From Geobacter sp. UBA698 (GTDB lineage Bacteria; Desulfobacterota; Desulfuromonadia; Geobacterales; Pseudopelobacteraceae), in contig DBMM01000090.1 in NCBI GenBank assembly GCA_002298925.1, forward strand, positions 7,426 to 19,010: a stretch of DNA of 11,585 nt, given 5' to 3'. The notes below the pieces were generated by a model. The model did not search any database. It was not told where the DNA came from and worked only from the letters and a program-made list of their open reading frames with translations. The position numbers were made by a program, and so were the translations under genes. Within the stretch, counting starts at the first letter, position 1. Every line of letters starts with the position of its first letter. Below, piece by piece: positions 1 through 6,048 of the stretch.

Positions 1-839
1 GCAGCGTCAAAAAACTCCACCAGCCGGCGCCGCTCGGGCGAATCGGGGGAGATCAGCGCTTCGGTGTGCCCGCCCCCCTCGATCCGCCACAAGGTTTTGG
101 GCTGGCCGGCGCGCTCGTACAGCCGCTCGCCGTGGGAATAGGGAATCACCTCGTCATGGGTGCCGTGGATCAGCAGCAGCGGGACCGGCGCTATCCTGCC
201 GATATAGTCGGCCGGGCTCAGTTCGTTGCCGATCAGGGCCTGGGCGAGCGGGGTCTTGATGAGGCTCAGCAGGGGCATGGCGGCGATCTTGTCCCGGACG
301 ATGTCACGGTAGGAACAGAAGGAGGAATCGCTCACCACCGCCCGGATTCCCTGCCGGTCGCTGCCGCCGGCAACCACGATGGCCTGGGCGCCCCCCAGGC
401 TCTGCCCCAGCAGCAGCAGGCGGTTCGGTTCCAGATCCTTTCGGCTGCGGACATATTCCAATGCGGCCCGCGAGTCCCAGTAGACACCCCGGCGATCCGG
501 CCGGCCGGCGGATGCGCCGTAACCGCGGTAGTCAAAGACGAACAGGTTGAAGCCGGCGGCCGGCAGCCAGGAGACGAAACCGAAGTGGCTGGTCATGTTC
601 TCGGCGTTGCCGTGGAAGTGAATCACGGTTCCCCTGGCCATGCCGACGGCCGGGATGAACCAGCCGGAGAGGCGCGTGCCGTCCTGACTGGAGAAGGAGA
701 CCTGCTCGAAACGCAGACCGTGGGCGGCCGGGGTATCGTAGACCGTCCGGTCGGGGTAGTAGAACATCTGCCCGATCCGCCAGCGGCTGATCAGAAACAG
801 GGCCAGGATAACGACGCCGTAGATAACAACCTTGATCAT
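1..839 (-). CDS. Membrane-anchored alpha/beta hydrolase, BEM46/YfhR type (C-terminus cut by window edge)
   Basis: Reading from ATG at 839, 279 codons are open and no stop is reached before the window ends, so the C-terminus is missing. Residues 3-18 form a hydrophobic N-terminal segment followed by Arg-Trp-Arg, which suggests a signal anchor or uncleaved signal. The fold is recognisable: HFHGNAEN (74-81) is the oxyanion-hole strand, FDYRGYG (102-108) is typical of the BEM46/ABHD13/YfhR group, GQSLG (145-149) carries the nucleophile Ser147, GTHDE (226-230) carries Asp229, and GGGHTE (255-260) carries His258. The whole catalytic triad is therefore present, so an active serine hydrolase (esterase-like) is expected. 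Its substrate is unknown. The start is supported by GAGAGG about 7 bases upstream. At 279 residues it is probably nearly complete. The plus strand over this region has a long open frame that is only a G/C-rich shadow. Confidence 0.9.
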   Translation of the reverse strand, partial: MIKVVIYGVVILALFLISRWRIGQMFYYPDRTVYDTPAAHGLRFEQVSFSSQDGTRLSGWFIPAVGMARGTVIHFHGNAENMTSHFGFVSWLPAAGFNLFVFDYRGYGASAGRPDRRGVYWDSRAALEYVRSRKDLEPNRLLLLGQSLGGAQAIVVAGGSDRQGIRAVVSDSSFCSYRDIVRDKIAAMPLLSLIKTPLAQALIGNELSPADYIGRIAPVPLLLIHGTHDEVIPYSHGERLYERAGQPKTLWRIEGGGHTEALISPDSPERRRLVEFFDA

Positions 840-887
840 GAAAAAACCTCTCTCCCTCCATTTTCCGCGTTCCAACTGTTAGCGGCC

Positions 888-915
888 ACCATAACAAATA
901 ATCGACACCAGCCAA
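888..915 (-). promoter_or_regulatory. Possible sigma-70 promoter for the hydrolase gene
   Basis: On the minus strand, TTGGCT (915-910) and TATGGT (893-888) are separated by 16 bases and lie about 50 bases upstream of the hydrolase ATG. The match is moderate and the call rests only on boxes and spacing. Confidence 0.3.
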
Positions 916-1000
916 TAGAAAGATTTTCAATTGCAAAAGGTATATAATCAACAAACGAAACCTGCCAGTATCCAGTTTGGTATTTGCAGTTAACTTTAAG

Positions 1001-1111
1001 TTCCCCCTCCCCATGCGGGAGGGGGCTAGGGGGTGGGGTAATTTGCCATATTACCCACTGACGCCAGCTTCACCCACCCCTCAATCCCCTCCCGTCAAGG
1101 GAGGGGAGGTT
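1001..1111. repeat. Two-armed G/C-rich palindromic intergenic repeat (REP/BIME- or MITE-like)
   Basis: Two versions of one roughly 40-base motif face each other. The left arm is about 1001-1039 and the right arm, in reverse complement, about 1068-1111. Each arm starts with its own hairpin: CCCCTCCC/GGGAGGGG around ATGC on the left and around GTCAA on the right. Each then continues into a G-rich tract. The centre has a perfect 7-base stem, GGGTAAT (1036-1042) with ATTACCC (1050-1056). The element fills much of the 387-base gap between the hydrolase and the lipoprotein. The rest of that gap shows no gene. REP-type elements of this build are often mobilised by RAYT (TnpA-REP) enzymes, but none is encoded here. 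Confidence 0.75.
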
Positions 1112-1226
1112 AAATGCAAAGATCTAACCGGACATCACTGGAAGAAACCCACCAGCGCGGTTGCCCCCGCCGCGCTGAGCGATCGGCTCGGGGCAGGTCA
1201 GGAAAAGGGAGAAAAGGAGCAGGATC

Positions 1227-1418
1227 ATGAAAAGATCATCGATTATGATGTCAGCCTTACTGTTCGTAACAGCCATGCTGCTTTCCGGCTGTATTTTCCC
1301 ATATTGGGATGACTACGACGGCTACCGGGGCGGCTACCGGGGTGGCCATGGCGGTTATCACGGCGGAAGATATCACGACCACGGCGGAGGCTACTACGAT
1401 TATGGCGGACGCCGCTAG
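1227..1418 (+). CDS. Small Gly/Tyr/His-rich lipoprotein
   Basis: The 63-residue protein opens with a lipoprotein signal: Lys2-Arg3, a hydrophobic stretch, and the lipobox LLSGC (18-22), so Cys22 should be the lipidated residue. The mature 42 residues are strongly biased, with 14 Gly, 9 Tyr and 4 His and repeated GGYRGG/GGHGG-like units after an acidic-aromatic start (CIFPYWDDYDGY). There is no Asp at +2, so outer-membrane sorting is possible. GGAG at 1215-1218 sits 8 bases before ATG 1227, supporting this start, although Met7 and Met8 also precede the hydrophobic core. I recognise no family beyond the many short Gly/Tyr-rich bacterial lipoproteins. Metal binding or a low-complexity surface role are guesses. 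Confidence 0.75.
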   Translation: MKRSSIMMSALLFVTAMLLSGCIFPYWDDYDGYRGGYRGGHGGYHGGRYHDHGGGYYDYGGRR

Positions 1419-1437
1419 CATGCTCTTATTTTCGACC

Positions 1438-1466
1438 TTGCCAGCAACGCCAAGAGAGAGTATTAA
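1438..1466 (+). promoter_or_regulatory. Possible sigma-70 promoter upstream of the amylase
   Basis: TTGCCA (1438-1443) and TATTAA (1461-1466) are spaced by 17 bases and lie after the lipoprotein stop. If used, the amylase transcript would have a leader of nearly 190 bases that includes two hairpins (1544-1580 and 1631-1645). Confidence 0.35.
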
Positions 1467-1543
1467 ATAACGATAATATTTCTTGTTGTTGTGCGGGTGC
1501 TGCCGTGGCAAACAGGAGTGGAGCTAAACCATAACGGAAACAT

Positions 1544-1580
1544 GAGCCGTCCGGACCAGTCATGCGCTGCCGGGCGGCTC
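1544..1580 (+). other. Stable hairpin in the amylase leader (or weak terminator of the lipoprotein gene)
   Basis: GAGCCGTCCGG (1544-1554) pairs with CCGGGCGGCTC (1570-1580) over 11 positions with a single G-U pair, around a 15-base loop. It is followed by TCTGTATATT, not a clean T-run, so termination would be inefficient at best. A second small stem, GGGAC/GTCCC (1631-1645), lies just before the amylase ribosome binding site. Confidence 0.5.
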
Positions 1581-1662
1581 TCTGTATATTCCATCATCCC
1601 TTGCACATCGGCAGAACCACTGAAAACTCTGGGACCGAACGTCCCCGAAAAGGAGAAACATC

Positions 1663-3006
1663 ATGGGTGTTTTGATGCAGGCATTTTACTGGGATTGCCC
1701 CCGGGAAGAGCAGCAGGAGTACGCCTGGTGGAGCTTCGTCGCAACAAAACTCGCGGAACTCCGGAAAATCGGATTCACCGCGCTCTGGCTGCCGCCGGCC
1801 GGCAAGGGAGCCAACATCGGCGGCATGTCGATGGGCTACGATGTCTACGACTACTACGACCTGGGTGAGTACGAGCAGAAATCGGCCAGACCGGGAGAGA
1901 AAAGAACCTGGTTCGGCTCGAAGGATGAACTGAAAGCGCTGCTGCTGGCGATTCATGAACACAAAATGAAGGCTTACGCCGACCTGGTCCTGAATCACAA
2001 CAACGGCGCCGACGCTACGGAATTCAATCCGATCACCAACCAGGATTGGTGGACGAAATTCAACCCGAAAAGCGGCAAATTCACCCGCGACTGGACCTGC
2101 TTCAACCCCTCCCCCTACCCCGACTCGGACCCGGGCATCTTCGGCAACATGCCGGACCTGTGCCACACCAACCCCCGCGTCATGTCCAGCATCCTGAACC
2201 ACGCCAAGTGGATGATCGAGGAGATCGGCTTCGACGGCTTCCGCTACGACTTTGTCAAGGGCTTCGGGGGCTGGATCGTCAGAGCGATCCACGACCGGCA
2301 TTACCAGCATCGCGGCCAAAAGGTGGACATCTTCGGGGTCGGTGAATGCTGGGCCGGCGACGAATTCATCGACAGCTGGCTTGATTCGGTCAACAAATGG
2401 GCCGAAAACCGGGTGGGTGCCTTCGATTTCCCGCTGCGTTACCGGCTGAAGGAGCTCTGCGACAGCCCCGGTTTCAACCTGAGGACACTGGCGAACGGCG
2501 GCGTACTGACCAGGGACCGCCCCTTCGAGGCGGTGACCTTCGTCGACAACCACGACTTCCGCGGCGATGGCAACGACGAAATTATCAACGACAAGCTGCT
2601 GGCCTACGCCTACATTCTGACCCACGAGGGGTATCCCTGCGTCTACTGGAAGGACTATTACCGATACGGACTGGCCGAGCCGGGGAAAGCGAGCGGCATC
2701 GAGCGCCTGGTGCAGTTGCACGAGAGCCATGCCGGCGGCGCAACGAATATCCTCTATCTGGACGACGCCTTCTACGCCATGGAACGCACCGGCGCCGGGA
2801 CCCAGCCGGGTCTGGTTTTTGCCCTGAACAATTCCGGGGGAATTCTCCGTCATTCGGTCAGGACCGGCTTCAAGGGGCAGCAGCTGAAGCCGCTGGCCTG
2901 GCGAGCCAAGGATATGATTTACGATCCTCCGAATGTTACCACCGACGCCGACGGCTGGTGCCAGATCGAGGCGCCCCAGCGCGGGTATGTGGTTTATGGA
3001 ATGTGA
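1663..3006 (+). CDS. Cytoplasmic alpha-amylase, glycoside hydrolase family 13 (plant/archaeal-like)
   Basis: This 447-residue enzyme should hydrolyse internal alpha-1,4 bonds of glycogen, starch or maltodextrins. All four GH13 conserved regions are visible: DLVLNH (107-112), GFRYDFVKG (192-200) with nucleophile Asp196, VGECW (226-230) with acid/base Glu228, and FVDNHD (293-298) with Asp298. The N-terminal block GVLMQAFYWD and the WLPPAGKGA...GYDVYDYYDLGEY segment fit the plant/archaeal-type alpha-amylases (GH13_6/7 neighbourhood), as does the short C-terminal beta domain ending GYVVYGM. No signal peptide is present, so it probably acts in the cytoplasm, perhaps on stored glycogen. AGGAG at 1651-1655 lies 7 bases before ATG. 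No other glycogen-metabolism gene is in view. The exact subfamily and product profile are uncertain; the family is not. Confidence 0.95.
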   Translation: MGVLMQAFYWDCPREEQQEYAWWSFVATKLAELRKIGFTALWLPPAGKGANIGGMSMGYDVYDYYDLGEYEQKSARPGEKRTWFGSKDELKALLLAIHEHKMKAYADLVLNHNNGADATEFNPITNQDWWTKFNPKSGKFTRDWTCFNPSPYPDSDPGIFGNMPDLCHTNPRVMSSILNHAKWMIEEIGFDGFRYDFVKGFGGWIVRAIHDRHYQHRGQKVDIFGVGECWAGDEFIDSWLDSVNKWAENRVGAFDFPLRYRLKELCDSPGFNLRTLANGGVLTRDRPFEAVTFVDNHDFRGDGNDEIINDKLLAYAYILTHEGYPCVYWKDYYRYGLAEPGKASGIERLVQLHESHAGGATNILYLDDAFYAMERTGAGTQPGLVFALNNSGGILRHSVRTGFKGQQLKPLAWRAKDMIYDPPNVTTDADGWCQIEAPQRGYVVYGM

Positions 3007-3019
3007 TGCCGAAATATGC

Positions 3020-3057
3020 AGGTTTACGCCGGAGGGTTCTCCCTGACTGATAAACCT
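3020..3057 (+). terminator. Hairpin just after the amylase stop, possible weak terminator
   Basis: AGGTTTA (3020-3026) pairs with TAAACCT (3051-3057), and AGGG/CCCT (3033-3036 with 3041-3044) forms an inner stem around TTCT. It starts 13 bases past the amylase stop. Only CTT follows, so it lacks the T-run of a strong intrinsic terminator. It may instead protect the mRNA 3' end. Confidence 0.35.
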
Positions 3058-3061
3058 CTTA

Positions 3062-3137
3062 AGTAAGTTCCCTTCGACTCCACTCAGGGAACAGATGTGC
3101 GCTGAGCGGAGTCGAAGCGCATCCTGCGAAACTTACT
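3062..3137. repeat. Inverted-repeat element with TTCGACTCC-type arms (MITE/REP-like)
   Basis: The core arms are 3072-3087 (CTTCGACTCCACTCAG) and 3102-3117 (CTGAGCGGAGTCGAAG), 16 bases with one mismatch around a 14-base spacer. An outer pair, AGTAAGTT (3062-3069) and AACTTACT (3130-3137), is a perfect 8-base inverted match, so the element has two nested stems over 76 bases. I recall arms like these as intergenic repeats in several unrelated bacterial genomes, but that comes from memory. No coding sequence is associated with it. Confidence 0.7.
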
Positions 3138-3148
3138 CCCAGACAAAG

Positions 3149-3298
3149 CTCCGCCCGGAGTGCGGTGCTAATCCAGAAGACTGACGGGCACTGTTTCGTC
3201 TACGCAATGCCCCCTTGATGACACTTCAAGTGAGACTTGAAGCAACTATCGCAACGCCGCTACGGGCCGAATCAAAGGCCCGGCGGCTTTTTTGTTTT
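3149..3298 (+). ncRNA. Candidate small RNA or orphan leader ending in an intrinsic terminator
   Basis: Between the repeat element and the terminator lies a stretch rich in short stems: CTCC/GGAG (3149-3160), GACG/CGTC (3183-3200) or the competing GGGCA/TGCCC (3186-3212), and a perfect 7-base stem CTTCAAG/CTTGAAG (3224-3242). A strong terminator follows. No credible protein gene precedes that terminator, so it must end a small RNA, an attenuated leader for the downstream gene at 3534, or the amylase transcript. I matched it to no riboswitch or RNA family I know. The left boundary is arbitrary. Confidence 0.3.
3256..3298 (+). terminator. Strong intrinsic (Rho-independent) terminator
   Basis: GCCGC (3256-3260) plus CGGGCC (3263-3268) pair with GGCCCG (3277-3282) plus GCGGC (3283-3287). 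That is 11 base pairs with a 2-base bulge (TA) and an 8-base loop GAATCAAA. The stem is followed immediately by TTTTTTGTTTT. It is the clearest terminator in the window and isolates the gene at 3534 from upstream transcription. Confidence 0.85.
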
Positions 3299-3465
3299 AT
3301 GGGCAGAATATGTCTGATGGGAAATTTACAAGCAGCCGGGGCTAATGTTTTTAGGGGAAATTGCCGATAAGAATGAAAAGTGCTACAAGTAACCGGGAGC
3401 CGGACGTTACGTATTGGAATCACCTGAACAGCAATGGGATTGTATTTCAATATTCCCGATTGCGT

Positions 3466-3492
3466 TTGGAGTTCTTGGCCCAATGATATAAT
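3466..3492 (+). promoter_or_regulatory. Probable sigma-70 promoter of the GGDEF-EAL/PhnD unit
   Basis: A consensus TATAAT lies at 3487-3492. TTGGAG (3466-3471) is the best -35 candidate, with a short 15-base spacer. Transcription would start near 3499, giving a leader of about 35 bases before ATG 3534. The perfect -10 box is the main support. Confidence 0.5.
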
Positions 3493-3533
3493 TTCAAAAC
3501 GTATGGCTAGCCAATGAAAGAGACGAGCTCCCC

Positions 3534-6023
3534 ATGAAAAAGAAGATCATTTCCCTGCTGCTTGTCCTGTTTCTGCTCTTTGCATTCGGGGCGCTGATCG
3601 CGGCGCTGAACATAAAAGACACTACCAATATCTTCAACAACCTCATCAAACTCCATCAGATAGAAGGTCTTCGGCATGATCTGGTGGAAAACGTTCTTAA
3701 AGTTCAATCAGACCTCTATACGGTTAACACACCGCTGAGCCGTGGCCTGGAAAACATTGTAATAACCGTTGACGGCCTGGATACCTCCGCCAAAAAATGC
3801 ATCTCCTGCCATCATGAACCCGCAATAGCCCAAAAGCTGGAAAAGACTCTTTCGCTAATTAATGACTTAAAGGGGGCCTTGAGCTACTACATAACGGCAT
3901 CCGCCAACAAACAAAGAATCGATAAGTTAAAAGCCGATGCGGCGCTGATCGGGAACGAACTTCTCAACCATACCGAAGGCATGGCATTTGATGCTGCCAA
4001 AAAAATCGATATATCAACGAATCATGCCATAGCAAAAGCCGCAAAAACAAAGCTGGCACTAATCTTACTGATTGTTGTGACTCTGTTTTTCGGTGTGCTA
4101 GTGGCCTGGAATCTTACGCGGTCAATCACCGGCCCCACGCATCAACTGGTGCTTGCAACAAGAAAGATCGCAGCAGGAGAACTTGGATACACGATTTCCG
4201 AAACATATCGGGCTGAGTTTGGAGAGCTTGCCAGCAATTTCAACCTGATGAGCATCTCGTTACAAAACGGATACATGAAACTGCAACAGGAAATCACCGA
4301 GCGGAGACAGACGGAAGAAGCCCTTCGCAAAAGCGAGGAGCGCTATGCCCTGGCAGCCATTGGCGCCAATGATGGCTTGTGGGATTGGGATCTGAAGACC
4401 GATGTCATCTATTTTTCACCCCGCTGGCAATCCATGCTCGGCCATGAAGAAAAAGAGACGGAAAACAGCCCGGAGGGGTGGTTCAGTCTGGTTCATCCCG
4501 AAGACCGCATACTGCTGGAGGCAAAAATTACCGCCCATATCGAAGGGCACACGTTACACTTTGAAAACGAACATCGCATGCGACACAAGGATGGAAGCTA
4601 TCGCTGGATGCGCAACCGAGGTATTGCCCTGAGGGATTCGTCAGGCAAGGCATACCGCATGGCCGGATCACAGACAGATATTACCGAGCACAAGAAAACA
4701 GAAGAACTGTTGGTTCACGATGCCTTACACGACACCCTGACAGACCTGCCCAACCGCTCCTTGCTGATGAATCGCCTGCAACATGTGATCAATGCTGCAC
4801 AAAGGCGCAAAAATTATCTGTTTGCAGTGCTTTTCATAGACCTTGATCGCTTCAAACTGATCAATGACAGCCTTGGGCATGTCATCGGCGATCAGCTGCT
4901 GATTTCGGTAAGCAACAGACTCCTGGGCTTTGTCCGCCCAAGTGACACTGTTGCCCGTCTAGGAGGAGATGAATTTGCGATTCTCCTCGAAGACATTAAA
5001 GATTGTGATGACGCGATAAAGATTGCCCAACGGATACAAACGGAACTGCCATTGCCTTTCGACATTTGCGGACATGACGTATCCACCACCGCAAGCGTCG
5101 GGATTGCGATGTATTCCGAAGGGGAGACGCGACCAGAACACCTGTTACGCGATGCCGACCTTGCGATGTACCAGGCAAAGGCCAATGGCAAGGCTCGTTA
5201 TGAAATTTTTGATGCGGCCATGCATGCAAAAATGATCAAGTACCTGACGCTGGAAACCGACCTCAGGCACGCGATCGAGCGCAACGAATTTCTGCTGCAC
5301 TATCAACCCATCATTTCTCTTTCCACCAACAGGATTACCGGTTTTGAAGCGCTGATACGATGGCAGCACCCAACCCACGGACTGATCTATCCAACGGAAT
5401 TCATTCCGATAGCGGAAGAAACCGGTCTGATTACAGCCATCGGACAATGGGTGCTCCGTGAGGCATGCCTGAAAACCAGCCTTTGGCAAAAGCGGTTTTC
5501 CACGCCCCTGCCATTAACAATCAATGTCAATCTTTCCAGCAAAGAATTCACTCCTCACCTCATCGATCACATTAAGAACATTCTCCATGAAATTGACATG
5601 GAAGCTTTCACGTTGATGCTCGAAATCACGGAAAGCACGATCATGAAGCATCCTGAATTTACGGCACCATTACTCTTGGAATTAAAAAAACTCGGAATCG
5701 GCTTACAGATTGATGATTTTGGCACAGGGTACTCATCGCTAAGCTATCTGCATGATTTTCCGATCAGCGTATTAAAAATTGATCAATCCTTCATCAGAAT
5801 GGTGAACACCGATAAAGAGAATCTGGAGATCGTCAAGACTATCATCGCATTGGCACATAATCTGAAAATGGAGGTAATTGCCGAGGGAGTGGAAACAACA
5901 GACGAATTGGAAACATTAAGAGAGCTTGGATGTGAATTTGTCCAGGGCTATCTATTTTCCAAACCGTTAGAATCCGAGGCTGCAGAAGATCTGATCGCTG
6001 CCTACAGCTCTCGCGTAAACTAA
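3534..6023 (+). CDS. Haem-c sensor c-di-GMP enzyme: TM - periplasmic CxxCH domain - TM - HAMP - PAS - GGDEF - EAL
   Basis: This 829-residue inner-membrane protein is predicted to make and/or break c-di-GMP. TM1 is at about 5-25. A helical periplasmic domain (about 26-172) carries a c-type haem motif, CISCH (89-93), followed by His94. TM2 is at about 173-192, HAMP about 193-245, a linker coiled coil about 246-270, and a PAS fold of PAS_3 type about 270-386 (EERYALAAIGANDGLWDW... to AGSQTDITEHKK). The GGDEF domain spans about 393-558 with an intact GGDEF (477-481) and an inhibitory-site RPSD (468-471) at the standard 5-residue spacing. The EAL domain spans about 570-815 with EALIRW (605-610), N666, EITES (697-701), DDFGTG (727-732), K748 and EGVE (784-787). 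Both catalytic domains therefore look competent. The ribosome site is weak (GACGAG, 3522-3527). It is followed 25 bases later by a periplasmic binding protein gene. Haem attachment is inferred from the motif and periplasmic topology. Confidence 0.93.
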   Translation: MKKKIISLLLVLFLLFAFGALIAALNIKDTTNIFNNLIKLHQIEGLRHDLVENVLKVQSDLYTVNTPLSRGLENIVITVDGLDTSAKKCISCHHEPAIAQKLEKTLSLINDLKGALSYYITASANKQRIDKLKADAALIGNELLNHTEGMAFDAAKKIDISTNHAIAKAAKTKLALILLIVVTLFFGVLVAWNLTRSITGPTHQLVLATRKIAAGELGYTISETYRAEFGELASNFNLMSISLQNGYMKLQQEITERRQTEEALRKSEERYALAAIGANDGLWDWDLKTDVIYFSPRWQSMLGHEEKETENSPEGWFSLVHPEDRILLEAKITAHIEGHTLHFENEHRMRHKDGSYRWMRNRGIALRDSSGKAYRMAGSQTDITEHKKTEELLVHDALHDTLTDLPNRSLLMNRLQHVINAAQRRKNYLFAVLFIDLDRFKLINDSLGHVIGDQLLISVSNRLLGFVRPSDTVARLGGDEFAILLEDIKDCDDAIKIAQRIQTELPLPFDICGHDVSTTASVGIAMYSEGETRPEHLLRDADLAMYQAKANGKARYEIFDAAMHAKMIKYLTLETDLRHAIERNEFLLHYQPIISLSTNRITGFEALIRWQHPTHGLIYPTEFIPIAEETGLITAIGQWVLREACLKTSLWQKRFSTPLPLTINVNLSSKEFTPHLIDHIKNILHEIDMEAFTLMLEITESTIMKHPEFTAPLLLELKKLGIGLQIDDFGTGYSSLSYLHDFPISVLKIDQSFIRMVNTDKENLEIVKTIIALAHNLKMEVIAEGVETTDELETLRELGCEFVQGYLFSKPLESEAAEDLIAAYSSRVN

Positions 6024-6048
6024 CCGCAACTATCCACAGGAGGCTGCA

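Noticed and set aside
66..947. Long open frame on the plus strand (293 codons)
   Set aside because: It lies antisense to the hydrolase with its intact catalytic triad, is Gln/Gly/Asp-rich low-quality sequence, and has no recognisable domain. High G/C creates such shadows.
1001..1111. CRISPR array or integrated-element attachment site
   Set aside because: Only two facing arms exist, with no regular direct repeats or spacers, and no integrase or tRNA gene nearby.
1594..2853. 419-codon open frame on the minus strand over the amylase
   Set aside because: Antisense to a gene with all GH13 motifs; the translation is Val/Ala-rich with no family match.
3138..3260. Known riboswitch (c-di-GMP, cobalamin, fluoride, SAM) before the c-di-GMP enzyme
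   Set aside because: None of the conserved cores I know for these classes could be found; only generic small stems are present.
3218..3370. 50-codon frame beginning MTLQVRLEA
   Set aside because: It runs straight through the strong terminator hairpin and has no ribosome binding site.
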